From NCBI RefSeq assembly GCF_024586915.1, contig NZ_JANBVS010000006.1, positions 62,001 to 126,000 of the forward strand: a stretch of 64,000 bases of DNA. The letters run 5' to 3'. Below the pieces are notes generated by a model, which worked only from the letters and a program-made list of their open reading frames with translations, made no database searches and was not told where the DNA came from. The position numbers and the translations under genes were made by a program. Below are positions 38,026-46,334 of this stretch, one piece after another (within the stretch, counting starts at the first letter, position 1; every line of letters starts with the position of its first letter). The DNA is from Bradyrhizobium sp. SRS-191 (GTDB lineage: Bacteria > Pseudomonadota > Alphaproteobacteria > Rhizobiales > Xanthobacteraceae).

Positions 38026-39036
38026 TCAGCTCTTGATATCGGCCGACCAGGTCTTCTCGATCAGCTTCACGACGCTGTCGGGCATCGGGATGTAGTCGAG
38101 CTCCTCGGCCATCTTGCCGCCCTTCTCGAACGACCACTTGAAGAACTTGATGGCCTCGGCGGACGCCGCCTTGTCGGTCGGCTCCTTGTGCATCAGGATG
38201 AAGGTCGCCGCCGTCATCGGCCAGGACTTGTCGCCCGGCTGGTTGGCGAGGATCACGTAGTAGCCGGCAGCCTTGGCCCAATCGGCGTTGGCGGCCGCAG
38301 CCTGGAAGGCCTCGACGGTCGGCTGCACGGTCTTGCCGGCCTTGTTCACCATGCCGGTGTAGGTCAGCTTGTTCTGCTTGGCGTAGGCGTACTCGACATA
38401 GCCGATCGAGTTCTTGGTCTGGCTGATGTTGCCCGACACGCCCTCATTGCCCTTGGCGCCGACGCCGACCGGCCATTCGACGGCGGTGTTGAAGCCGATC
38501 TTGCTCTTCCAGTCGGCGCTCGCCTCGGAGAGATAATAAGTGAAGTTGAAGGTGGTGCCCGAACCGTCGGAGCGGCGGACGACGGCGATCGCGTCGGACG
38601 GCAGCTTGACGCTGGGGTTCAGCTTCTTGATCGCGGCGTCATCCCACTTGGTGATCTTGCCGAGATAGATGTTGGCGAGCGTCTCGCCGTCCAGCACCAT
38701 TTCGCCCGGCTTCACGCCCTCGAGGTTGACGACCGGCACGATGCCGCCCATCACCATCGGCCACTGCACCAGGCCATCCTTCTCGAGCTGCTCGGCCTTG
38801 AGCGGCGCGTCGGTGGCGCCGAAGGTCACGGTCTTGGCCTGGATCTGCTTGATGCCGCCGCCGGAACCGATCGACTGGTAGTTCAGACCGTTGCCGGTTT
38901 CCTTCTTGTAGGCGTCGGCCCACTTCGAATAGATCGGGAACGGGAACGTCGCGCCCGCGCCGGTGATGTCGGCAGCAAATGCCGACGTCGATGCGGCGAC
39001 CAAGCCGGCAGCGACGAGTGCTTTGACAAAATTCAT
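38026..39036 (-). CDS. pstS: Phosphate-binding periplasmic protein PstS
   Basis: 336 residues from ATG 39036 after GGAGACC, with a signal peptide ending [24 protein letters not shown] at the mature start, [11 protein letters not shown] and [16 protein letters not shown] provide the phosphate-contacting serines, threonines and arginine. It is the first gene of pstSCAB-phoU-phoB behind a Pho box. The much larger in-frame upstream extension to 39297 is not coding. Confidence 0.96.
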   Translation of the reverse strand: MNFVKALVAAGLVAASTSAFAADITGAGATFPFPIYSKWADAYKKETGNGLNYQSIGSGGGIKQIQAKTVTFGATDAPLKAEQLEKDGLVQWPMVMGGIVPVVNLEGVKPGEMVLDGETLANIYLGKITKWDDAAIKKLNPSVKLPSDAIAVVRRSDGSGTTFNFTYYLSEASADWKSKIGFNTAVEWPVGVGAKGNEGVSGNISQTKNSIGYVEYAYAKQNKLTYTGMVNKAGKTVQPTVEAFQAAAANADWAKAAGYYVILANQPGDKSWPMTAATFILMHKEPTDKAASAEAIKFFKWSFEKGGKMAEELDYIPMPDSVVKLIEKTWSADIKS

Positions 39037-39121
39037 AGCTGGTCTCCATGCCTGGGGAAGCGAAGCGCCATATGCACCCGATTGCGCTTCCCGGGCCGCT
39101 TTAAGGGGCCTCGGTGTGGCT

Positions 39122-39153
39122 TTTATAAAGGTTCGATGACAGCTGGATGACAG
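39122..39153 (-). promoter_or_regulatory. Pho box and -10 element of the pst operon
   Basis: The minus strand at 39153-39136 reads CTGTCATCCAGCTGTCAT, two identical CTGTCAT repeats 11 bases apart, matching the PhoB consensus exactly. A TTTATAAA -10-like element lies 6 bases further on (39122-39129). PhoB would replace -35 recognition here when phosphate is scarce. Confidence 0.85.
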
Positions 39154-39308
39154 TCGCAACCAGTTGATATTTATTGATATTCCGATTTCATCCCGAATTT
39201 TTACGGACCAGATGACACCGTGCGGCGGGCCGCGTCCCCCGCGCCTTTGCGAGCGTCGCTCAATGACGGACGAGGACTCCTCGACCCGGCCGCCCACCTC
39301 TCAACCGG

Positions 39309-39432
39309 TGTCGTCCCGGCCTCGAGCCGGGACCCATAGCCACCGTCTGATGTAGCCAGGTGAGATCGGTCCACCAGCGCGCCTCAAACATCGCCCTGGG
39401 GTTATGGGTCCCGGCTCGAGGCCGGGACGACA
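39309..39432. repeat. Intergenic palindromic repeat with 30-base perfect arms
   Basis: The segment 39309-39338 is the exact reverse complement of 39403-39432; the arms carry TCGTCCCGG and CTCGAG. The 64-base middle includes CGCCCTGGGG. It belongs to the same family as 1818-1990 and fills the gap between the Pho box and the XRE gene, where no gene is seen. Confidence 0.8.
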
Positions 39433-39525
39433 GCGGAGGTCTTGGTCGGCGCCTTCCATGGCAGTGATCGGGATGACAGCGGAGAGCTTGGCTCACACTT
39501 CGACCACGTCGCTGTCAGCTTGACG

Positions 39526-39762
39526 TCACCCGGCGAGCCGCTGCGGCTCCTCGGCGCCGTCGGGCCTGTATTCGAGGATGTCGCCCGGCTGGCAGCGCAG
39601 CACCTCGCAGATCTTCTCCAGCGTGTCGAAGCGCACGCCGCGCACCTTGCCGGATTTCAGCAGCGAGACGTTCTGCTCGGTGATGCCGATGCGCTCGGCG
39701 AGCTCCTTCGAGCGCATCTTGCGCCGGGCCAGCATGACATCGAGATTGACGATGATCGGCAT
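39526..39762 (-). CDS. Small XRE-family (YozG-like) regulator
   Basis: 78 residues made almost wholly of one helix-turn-helix domain: RSKELAERIGITEQNVSLLKSGK is followed by RFDTLEKICEVLRCQPGDILEYRP, the Cro/C1 pattern. Single-domain regulators of this type are usually paired with a DUF2975 membrane protein, as here (28-base gap). It probably binds its own promoter; the dyad at 40439-40457 is a candidate site. Confidence 0.85.
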   Translation of the reverse strand: MPIIVNLDVMLARRKMRSKELAERIGITEQNVSLLKSGKVRGVRFDTLEKICEVLRCQPGDILEYRPDGAEEPQRLAG

Positions 39763-39790
39763 GAGTCAAACAATCTTTTCAAACATGTCA

Positions 39791-40384
39791 TCAAACGATC
39801 TGGGCGTGGTCATCGGCGAGTTCGGCCGCGGCCTTGAAGATCAGCGCGAGCGCCGTGACGAACAGCGAGAACAGAAGGCGCAGCAGATCGCCGGGCAGGA
39901 CGGTCTGGAACGCCAGCAAGGTCGAGAGCGGCAGCTGAACATGGCTGGTCAATATGAACAGCCCGACTTTTCGCACCACGATGTCGGCCGCAACCGCCGC
40001 CAGTCCGCTCACCCCGACGCGCCGCATCCAGATTGCCGCATCCGCCGTGAATATCCGTCCGTCGAGGTAGGTTCCGAACAGACGCCAGATGCAATAGCCG
40101 ACCGCGAGGTCGGGAATCCAGACCACCAGAGTGAGAGCCAGAAACCATTCGACCTGCGCCGCCGAGAGGCCGGACATGTCGGTCTTCAGCGCGTAGCCGA
40201 GCGGGCCGACCAGGCCGTCGGGATCAATCGGAAGCCAACGCCATAGGAAGGACACGGGGACCCACACGCTCCAGGCCGCCGCGGCAAGCTGGATCGACCG
40301 GCATAACCATTTGATCCGGCCGTGCAGCGTGGCCTGCGCAGCGGGGATTTCGTCGAGGGCGGCTCCCGCCGACATCGCGCTCAT
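39791..40384 (-). CDS. DUF2975-type inner-membrane protein
   Basis: 197 residues with four hydrophobic segments (about 30-50, 80-105, 118-150 and 160-190). GRIFTADAAIWMRRVGVSGLAAVAADIV matches the conserved GxIFT part of DUF2975. Function is unknown; these proteins sit with a small XRE regulator and may modulate its activity from the membrane (inference). Upstream is a region shared with divergent lptD. Confidence 0.75.
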   Translation of the reverse strand: MSAMSAGAALDEIPAAQATLHGRIKWLCRSIQLAAAAWSVWVPVSFLWRWLPIDPDGLVGPLGYALKTDMSGLSAAQVEWFLALTLVVWIPDLAVGYCIWRLFGTYLDGRIFTADAAIWMRRVGVSGLAAVAADIVVRKVGLFILTSHVQLPLSTLLAFQTVLPGDLLRLLFSLFVTALALIFKAAAELADDHAQIV

Positions 40385-40438
40385 CGTGGGCTCCCGGTCA
40401 CAGCGTCCCGCAGAATATCTCTAATCATAGCCGGCTGC

Positions 40439-40457
40439 TTTACATTATTATTGTAAA
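40439..40457. promoter_or_regulatory. AT-rich dyad between the DUF2975-XRE genes and lptD
   Basis: TTTACATTATTATTGTAAA has perfect 6-base arms and an AT-only spacer in otherwise GC-rich DNA, 54 bases before the DUF2975 start and 35 before lptD. Candidate operator for the XRE protein, possibly overlapping a promoter of either direction. Confidence 0.5.
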
Positions 40458-40492
40458 ACGATAACTCTATCACGTCAATCAAGGAGACGCAG

Positions 40493-43057
40493 ATGGCCGG
40501 CGCGCCACAAAAGCCATCGCGTCAGCGCAAGCTGTGGTCTCCCCGCGTCTCCAGCGATGTTCTGCGTGCGTCCATGTCGAAGCGTCCCATCGCCAAGCCC
40601 GTCCGGGTGACCGGCCTCTCCCCTGCGCGGGCTGCGGCCGCGAGAGAGCCGCGCGGATGGACCTCCGCGATGCGGCATTCCGCGCTCGTCCTGTGTCTCG
40701 CGCTGGCTGCCGGCGCCCTGGTGCCGGCGACCGCCGCGGCTCAGGGCTTCACCTACAACGTGCGTCCGCCGAAGGCGCCGGCGCCGCGCGTCGCCAACGA
40801 CAACCAGATGCTGGTTCAGGCGACCACCGTCGAGTACGACACCAACAATTCGCGCGTCTCGGCGGTCGGCAATGTGCAGCTGTTCTACAACGGCTCCTCG
40901 GTCGAGGCCGACCGGGTGATCTACGACCAGAAGACCAAGCGGCTGCATGCGGAAGGCAACATCCGCATGACCGACGCCGACGGCAAGATCACCTATGCCA
41001 ACAGCCTCGATCTGGCGGACGACTATCGCGACGGCTTCGTCGATTCGCTGCGCGTCGAGACCGAGGACCAGACGCGGATGGCGGCGACGCGCGCCGACCG
41101 CACCAAGGGCAACACCACGGTGTTCGAGAACGGCGTCTACACCGCCTGCGCGCCGTGCCGGGACAATCCGAAGAAGCCGCCGCTATGGCAGGTCAAGGGT
41201 GCGCGCATCATCCACGACCAGACCGAGAAGATGCTGTATTTCGAGAATGCGCAGCTCGAATTCTTCGGCATGCCCATCGCCTACATGCCGTATTTCTCGA
41301 CGCCCGACCCGACGGTGAAGCGCAAGAGCGGCTTCCTCATGCCGGGCTTCTCCCAGGCGACCAGCTATGGCATCGGCGTCGACATGCCGTATTACTGGGC
41401 GATCGAGGGCAGCTACGACGCGACGTTCACGCCACGCATCACCTCCAAGCAGGGCGTGCTGCTGCAGACCGAATTCCGCCAGCGCCTCGACACCGGCGCC
41501 TATCAGGTGCGCCTCTACGGCATCGATCAGCTCGACCGCAACGCCTTCGCCGGCCAGCCGGGCGACCGCACGCTGCGCGGCGGCATCGACACCAAGGGCC
41601 AGTTCGCGCTGTCGGACAAATGGGTGTTCGGCTGGGACGGGATCCTGCTGTCGGACTACATGTTCCTGTCGGACTATCGGCTGGCGCAGTATCGCGATCC
41701 GTTCAATGCCTTCATGACCTTGCCGACGGAAGCGATCTCGCAGCTGTATTTGACCGGCGTCGGCAGCCGCAGCTTCTTCGACATCCGGGCGATGCACTAT
41801 CTGAGCCTCTCCGGCAACCAGCAGACCGTGCCGATCGTCTATCCCGTGCTCGATTATTCCAACGTGCTGAACTCTCCCGTGCTCGGCGGCGAGTTCAGCT
41901 ATAAGACGAACTTCGTCAATCTGAGCCGCGAACAGGCGGTGTTCGATCCCATTACCACCAATGCCAGCAATAGTGGCCTGTGTACGACGGCGTCGGCAGA
42001 TCCCGCAGCGCGCCTGCCGACACAGTGCCTGCTGCGTGCGACGCCCGGCACCTATACGCGCCTCTCTGCGCAGGCACAGTGGCGGCGCTCGTTCACCGAT
42101 CCCTACGGCCAGATCTGGACGCCGTTCGCGATCCTGCGCGCCGACGCGATCAACGCCAATGTCACGGCGCAACCCGGCGTCGGCAACTTCCTGCCGACCG
42201 GCGACACCCAGGCGCTGCGGGTGACGCCGACGATCGGACTGGAATATCGCTACCCGTTCATCAACGTGCAGTCGTGGGGCACCACCACGATCGAGCCGAT
42301 CGCGCAGGTTCTGGTGCGGCCGAACGAGACCTCCGCCGGCCGGCTGCCGAACGAGGATGCGCAGAGCCTGGTGTTCGACACCAGCAATCTGTTCAGCGTC
42401 GACAAGTTCTCCGGCTATGATCGCGCCGAGGGCGGCGGCCGCGCCAATGTCGGCGCGCAGGCGACCACGCAGTTCGACCGCGGCGGCACCGTCAATCTGC
42501 TGTTCGGGCAGTCCTATCATCTGTTCGGGCTGAATTCCTACACGGTGCAGGACCCGAACAACACGAGCCTCGGCTCCGGTCTCGACAAGACCGCGTCGGA
42601 TTACGTGACGCGCGTCGACTATTCGCCGAACCGGACCTACACGTTCAGCATGCGCAGCCGGCTCGACCAGCAGAACATCAACGTCCAGCGCTTCGAGGCC
42701 GAGGCCAAGGCGAATTTCGACCGCTGGTCGGTCGCGATGACCTACGGCAATTATGCTGCGCAGCCGACGCTCGGCGCTCTCGACCGGCGCGAGGGCCTGC
42801 TCGGCAGCGGCTCGGTCAAGGTCGCACAGAACTGGGTGGTGTCCGGCGCCGCGCGCTGGGACCTCGTCGCCAACAAGATGAACCAATATGTCGTCGGGGC
42901 CGGCTATGTCGACGACTGCTTCACCTTGGCCGCGAGCTACGTCACCTCGACGACCTACGCCGTCGCCGGCGTGGCGCCACAGACCAACCAGACGATGATG
43001 CTGACGCTCGGTCTGCGCACCATCGGAAACCTCTCGCTGCCGGTGCCGGTGAATTAG
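40493..43057 (+). CDS. lptD: LPS-assembly outer-membrane protein LptD
   Basis: 854 residues from ATG 40493 after AAGGAG. After a long basic N-terminus and a hydrophobic segment (about 62-82, ending ATAAAQ) comes the periplasmic OstA jellyroll (VEYDTNNSRVSAVGNVQLFY, RLHAEGNIRMTDADG) and then the large C-terminal beta barrel (KRKSGFLMPGFSQATSYGIG). LptD inserts lipopolysaccharide into the outer leaflet together with LptE. It usually stands beside lptG, surA, pdxA and rsmA in alphaproteobacteria. None of them is here, so this may be a second or relocated copy. Confidence 0.9.
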   Translation: MAGAPQKPSRQRKLWSPRVSSDVLRASMSKRPIAKPVRVTGLSPARAAAAREPRGWTSAMRHSALVLCLALAAGALVPATAAAQGFTYNVRPPKAPAPRVANDNQMLVQATTVEYDTNNSRVSAVGNVQLFYNGSSVEADRVIYDQKTKRLHAEGNIRMTDADGKITYANSLDLADDYRDGFVDSLRVETEDQTRMAATRADRTKGNTTVFENGVYTACAPCRDNPKKPPLWQVKGARIIHDQTEKMLYFENAQLEFFGMPIAYMPYFSTPDPTVKRKSGFLMPGFSQATSYGIGVDMPYYWAIEGSYDATFTPRITSKQGVLLQTEFRQRLDTGAYQVRLYGIDQLDRNAFAGQPGDRTLRGGIDTKGQFALSDKWVFGWDGILLSDYMFLSDYRLAQYRDPFNAFMTLPTEAISQLYLTGVGSRSFFDIRAMHYLSLSGNQQTVPIVYPVLDYSNVLNSPVLGGEFSYKTNFVNLSREQAVFDPITTNASNSGLCTTASADPAARLPTQCLLRATPGTYTRLSAQAQWRRSFTDPYGQIWTPFAILRADAINANVTAQPGVGNFLPTGDTQALRVTPTIGLEYRYPFINVQSWGTTTIEPIAQVLVRPNETSAGRLPNEDAQSLVFDTSNLFSVDKFSGYDRAEGGGRANVGAQATTQFDRGGTVNLLFGQSYHLFGLNSYTVQDPNNTSLGSGLDKTASDYVTRVDYSPNRTYTFSMRSRLDQQNINVQRFEAEAKANFDRWSVAMTYGNYAAQPTLGALDRREGLLGSGSVKVAQNWVVSGAARWDLVANKMNQYVVGAGYVDDCFTLAASYVTSTTYAVAGVAPQTNQTMMLTLGLRTIGNLSLPVPVN

Positions 43058-43190
43058 TTACGCGCGGGAGGTGCACTCCCCTCCCCCTTGCGGGGAGGGG
43101 TCGGGGGGGGTCCGCGAGTCCCGCTGCATGTGATGAGAGCGGATCTCGACTGCAGGTGGGGCAGTCGCGCGAGTGGGACGACCTCACCTC

Positions 43191-43271
43191 GTCATTGCAA
43201 GCGAAGCGAAGCAATCCAGGGCTGTTTGCTTGGCCCTGGATTGCTTCGTCGCTCCGCTCCTCGCAATGACG
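43191..43271. repeat. Palindromic repeat (GTCATTGC...GCAATGAC family) in a 367-base gap
   Basis: GTCATTGCAAGCGAAGCGAA and the following GCAATCCAGGGC are mirrored at 43233-43270, which ends CCTCGCAATGAC. It is a known-looking dispersed element of Bradyrhizobiaceae. The gap 43058-43424 also has two GGGGAGGGG-type palindromes near 43080-43107 and 43365-43394. No gene is seen in it. Confidence 0.75.
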
Positions 43272-43424
43272 GGTCATATGGACTGAGAACGCGGCCGGAG
43301 GCAGGACGTGTAGTTAGCTCAGTTGACGCCCCGGTGAATCCTGCGCTGTTCAGCGCTCGGAGCCCCCCCGCCCCTCCTCGCAAAGGGGAGGGGAGCGCAC
43401 CGCCGTTGCGGCTCGCACTCAGCG

Positions 43425-43817
43425 TTATCGAGCCGACAGATCAGGTCGAGCTGGCGGTGCGGAGCCCAGGCGCCAGAACGTCCACGACACAATGAGCGCG
43501 AACAACGCCCAAGCGGTCATTCCATAGGCCTCGCGCTCGGTGTCTATCCCGTACTCGCCGATCAGGACCAGCGGCAGAAGATAGGCGAGAAACACCGCCG
43601 AGAAGGACCAAAGGCCGGTCCGGGTCAAAATCAGATAGAGGACTCCACCGTAGAAGAACTGGACGACGACAGCCGTTACGACAGCGACCAGCGTGAGGCG
43701 AGGCAGCGAGCCTCCGATGTGCCCATCGTCCAGCCAGGACCAGACCATCATGAAGATGATGAAGGCCGCTGAGACTGCGGCACTGGAGGCCAGCCAGGCA
43801 GTGATGAATCTCTTCAT
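43425..43817 (-). CDS. Small membrane protein of unknown function
   Basis: 130 residues from ATG 43817 (an in-frame TTG at 43841 is less likely). Four hydrophobic stretches cover most of the length; the tail SAPPARPDLSAR is polar. No family recognised. It lies 40 bases upstream of the window position where the GMC oxidoreductase gene ends, on the same strand. Confidence 0.6.
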   Translation of the reverse strand: MKRFITAWLASSAAVSAAFIIFMMVWSWLDDGHIGGSLPRLTLVAVVTAVVVQFFYGGVLYLILTRTGLWSFSAVFLAYLLPLVLIGEYGIDTEREAYGMTAWALFALIVSWTFWRLGSAPPARPDLSAR

Positions 43818-43857
43818 CGTCGTCGACGCTTCTATGCCCAACCGACGCAGCGCCCTC

Positions 43858-45492
43858 TTAGGCCGACAACCTCTCTCCCGCGTCGCCCTTACCCAAAATC
43901 AAATCTGCGGCCTTGTCGCCGATCATCAACGTCGCGGCATTCAGATTCGCGGAGATCATGCGCGGCATGATCGAGGCGTCGGCGACGCGCAGGCCTTGCA
44001 GGCCGTGGACGCGGAGCTGGTCGTCGACGGTGGCCCAGGTGGAGTCGGACGGGCCCATGCGGCAGGAGCAGCCGGGATGGAACGTCGTGGTGGCGCGCTG
44101 GATGGCGGCGGCGAGGAATTCGTCGTCGCTGTTCACCTTCGGGCCTGGGAAATCCTCGTAGGCGTAGTACGGAGCGAGCGGCGCCGAGGCCAAGAGTCGG
44201 CGGGCCAGCTTCATGCCGGCGACGATGACGCGGCGATCGAGCTCGGCGGTGAGGTAGTTGGTCTGGATGATCGGCTGGGCGAACGGATCGGCGGAGCGGA
44301 TGCGGACGTAACCGCGGCTCTCCGGGCGCTGCTGCCAGGAGGCGACCGTCATGCCGGGCTCGTCCTCGAGCTGGCCCTGCACGCCCTCTTTGTAGCTCGC
44401 AGGCGTGAAGGTGAGCTGCAGATCGGAGCTTTCGGCGGTCTCGCCGGAATGCCAGAAGCAGTAGACCATGGTCGGCGACAGCGACAGGATGCCCTTGCGC
44501 GTCACCGCCCATTTCAGCGCCTCGCCCCACAGATTGAGACCGCGCGCGAGCTCGTTGATGGTCTTGATGTTCTTGACGCGCGCCACCGTGCGCGGCGCGT
44601 AGTGATCCTGCAGGCCCTCGCCGACGCTGCGCAGCGCGTGACGCACCTCGATGCCGTGCTCCTGCAGCAGCTCGGGTGCGCCGATGCCGGAGAGCTGCAA
44701 CAGCTGCGGCGAGTTGTAGGCGCCGCCGGACAGGATCACCTCCTTGCGCGCGCGCACCTCGACCGGCACGCCGCCGCGCCCACCGCGGCTGTAGCGCACA
44801 CCGACGGCGCGCTTGCCTTCCAGCATGATGCCCGTCGCATGCGCGTTGGTGCGGATCTCGACGTTCGGCCGCTTGCTGGCGGGCTTCAGGAACGCGGTCG
44901 CCGACGAGACGCGGCGGCCGTTCTGGATGGTGCGCTGGACGTAGGAGACGCCTTCCTGGATGGCGCCGTTGTAGTCCGGATTGCGCGGAATGCCGAGCGA
45001 CACGGCGCCGTCCATGAAGGCCTCGCACAGCGTGTCCTTCCACTCCATGGTGGTGACATCAAGGCTGCCGTCGCGGCCGCGATACTGCTCGTCGCCGGCA
45101 CCGATGCGCCTCTCCATGCGCCGGAAGTGCGGCAGCACGTCGGAATAGCTCCAGCCGCGATTGCCCATCTGCGCCCAGGTGTCGAAGTCCTGGCTCTGGC
45201 CGCGATTGTAGACGTGGCCGTTGATCGAGGAGGAGCCGCCGAGCGTCTTGCCGCGCGGCGCATAGATGCTGCGGCCGTTGGTATAGGGCCCCGGCTCCTG
45301 CTGGTAGCCCCAATTGATGCTCTTCATGTAGAAGGTCTTGATGAAGCCGGCCGGCAGATGGATGTAGGGATGCCAGTCGCGCGGGCCCGCCTCCAGCACG
45401 CAGACCGTCACCGACGGATCCTCGCTGAGGCGGTTGGCGATCACGCAGCCGGCCGAGCCGGCGCCCACGATCACATAGTCGAACGTATCCAT
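43858..45492 (-). CDS. GMC-family FAD-dependent oxidoreductase (choline dehydrogenase-like)
   Basis: 544 residues. FAD-binding IVGAGSAGCVIANRLS at the N-terminus, GMC signature 1 (RGKTLGGSSSINGHVYNRG) and signature 2 (SGGAYNSPQLLQLSGIG), and a C-terminal FHPGCSCRMG with catalytic His are all present. The family oxidises alcohols such as choline, long-chain or polyethylene glycol alcohols. No betaine-aldehyde dehydrogenase gene is nearby, so choline is unproven. No signal peptide: cytoplasmic or membrane-associated. Confidence 0.92.
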   Translation of the reverse strand: MDTFDYVIVGAGSAGCVIANRLSEDPSVTVCVLEAGPRDWHPYIHLPAGFIKTFYMKSINWGYQQEPGPYTNGRSIYAPRGKTLGGSSSINGHVYNRGQSQDFDTWAQMGNRGWSYSDVLPHFRRMERRIGAGDEQYRGRDGSLDVTTMEWKDTLCEAFMDGAVSLGIPRNPDYNGAIQEGVSYVQRTIQNGRRVSSATAFLKPASKRPNVEIRTNAHATGIMLEGKRAVGVRYSRGGRGGVPVEVRARKEVILSGGAYNSPQLLQLSGIGAPELLQEHGIEVRHALRSVGEGLQDHYAPRTVARVKNIKTINELARGLNLWGEALKWAVTRKGILSLSPTMVYCFWHSGETAESSDLQLTFTPASYKEGVQGQLEDEPGMTVASWQQRPESRGYVRIRSADPFAQPIIQTNYLTAELDRRVIVAGMKLARRLLASAPLAPYYAYEDFPGPKVNSDDEFLAAAIQRATTTFHPGCSCRMGPSDSTWATVDDQLRVHGLQGLRVADASIMPRMISANLNAATLMIGDKAADLILGKGDAGERLSA

Positions 45493-45555
45493 CTCGTCTG
45501 TCGTCCCGGTCTCGTCATGCCCGCCGCGTCACGCGGCAAGGCGGCCATAGCGCGA

Positions 45556-46149
45556 TCAGCGCGCCTTGTCATGCAGTTGATAGTCGAGATGCGCCCGCAC
45601 CGTCGGCCATTCCGCGGCGGTGATGCTGTACACGACGGTATCCCGCAGCGTGCCGCTCGGCGCGATCTGGTGGCTGCGCAGGATGCCGTCCTGCTTGGCG
45701 CCGAGCCGCTCGATGGCGCGGCGGCTCTGGTGGTTGAAGAAATGCGTGCGGAACTCGACCGCGATGCAGTCCATCGCCTCGAAGGCCTGCGCCAACAGCA
45801 GCCGCTTGCACTGCGTGTTGAGCGCGCTGCGCTGCACCCGCTTCGCGTACCAGGTCGAGCCGATCTCGACGCGGCGGTTGGCGGCATCGACGTTCATGTA
45901 GGTGGTCATGCCGGCGACCTTGCCGTCGGCATCGAGCACCGTGAACGGCAGCATGCTTCCCGCGGCGAACAGGCCGAGCCGGCGCTCGATCTCCTTGGCC
46001 ATGGTCTCGGGTTTCGGAACTGCGGTGTACCAGAGAGTCCACAATTCACCGTCGCTGACGGCTTCGACCAGGGCGTCGTGGTGGTCGGGCGACAGCGGCA
46101 CGAGGCTGGCGTGCGTGCCGCGCAGGGTCACCGGTTCAAGAAAGGGCAT
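45556..46149 (-). CDS. GNAT-family N-acetyltransferase (RimJ/RimL-like)
   Basis: 197 residues from ATG 46149 after AAGGAGTG. EIGSTWYAKRVQRSALNTQCKRLLLAQAFE and RVEFRTHFFN-type runs, with NHQSRRAIERLGAKQDGILR, are those of acetyltransferase_3 proteins that modify small molecules or ribosomal-protein N-termini. Substrate unknown. It is 63 bases upstream of the GMC gene on the same strand. Confidence 0.88.
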   Translation of the reverse strand: MPFLEPVTLRGTHASLVPLSPDHHDALVEAVSDGELWTLWYTAVPKPETMAKEIERRLGLFAAGSMLPFTVLDADGKVAGMTTYMNVDAANRRVEIGSTWYAKRVQRSALNTQCKRLLLAQAFEAMDCIAVEFRTHFFNHQSRRAIERLGAKQDGILRSHQIAPSGTLRDTVVYSITAAEWPTVRAHLDYQLHDKAR

Positions 46150-46193
46150 CAGACACTCCTTCCCCTCATCCAAGGGAGCAGCGCGCAAGCGCT

Positions 46194-46240
46194 GCGTCTC
46201 GAACCATGAGGCCATGACGGGGCCTCATGGTTCGAGACGC
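46194..46240. repeat. Palindrome with perfect 20-base arms
   Basis: Arms 46194-46213 and 46221-46240 (GCGTCTCGAACCATGAGGCC and its complement) enclose 7 bases. A second, shorter CTCCTCACCATGAGGAG palindrome follows at 46250-46266. The dispersed CTCGAA...CATGAGG element of Bradyrhizobium-like genomes; it could also terminate the SMP-30 gene on the minus strand. Confidence 0.75.
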
Positions 46241-46334
46241 GCCTGCGGCGCTCCTCACCATGAGGAGCAAATTCGAGGGCATTTCAGCGAGCTGGTTATC
46301 ACTGGCATGCCCTGATGACGATGCCCAACCGCAC

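Noticed and set aside
38026-39297. Long N-terminal extension of PstS
   Set aside because: It would run through the Pho box and promoter; ATG 39036 starts a proper signal peptide with a ribosome site.
39309-39432. Insertion sequence or transposon end
   Set aside because: Although the arms are perfect inverted repeats, no transposase frame lies between them and the whole is only 124 bases.
41183-42886. Long minus-strand reading frame (567 codons) opposite lptD
   Set aside because: It is a shadow of lptD: composition is that of an antisense frame in GC-rich DNA (rich in Arg, Ala, Gly, His), it has no recognisable domain, and the plus frame is a clear LptD.
43310-43350. tRNA-like phrase (TTAGCTCAGTTGA and GTGAATCC)
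   Set aside because: No acceptor stem, anticodon arm or CCA context can be folded; the similarity is limited to short stretches.
43693-46209. 838-codon plus-strand frame across the GMC oxidoreductase and GNAT genes
   Set aside because: Antisense shadow. Both minus-strand genes have complete family motifs and good ribosome sites; the long frame has none.
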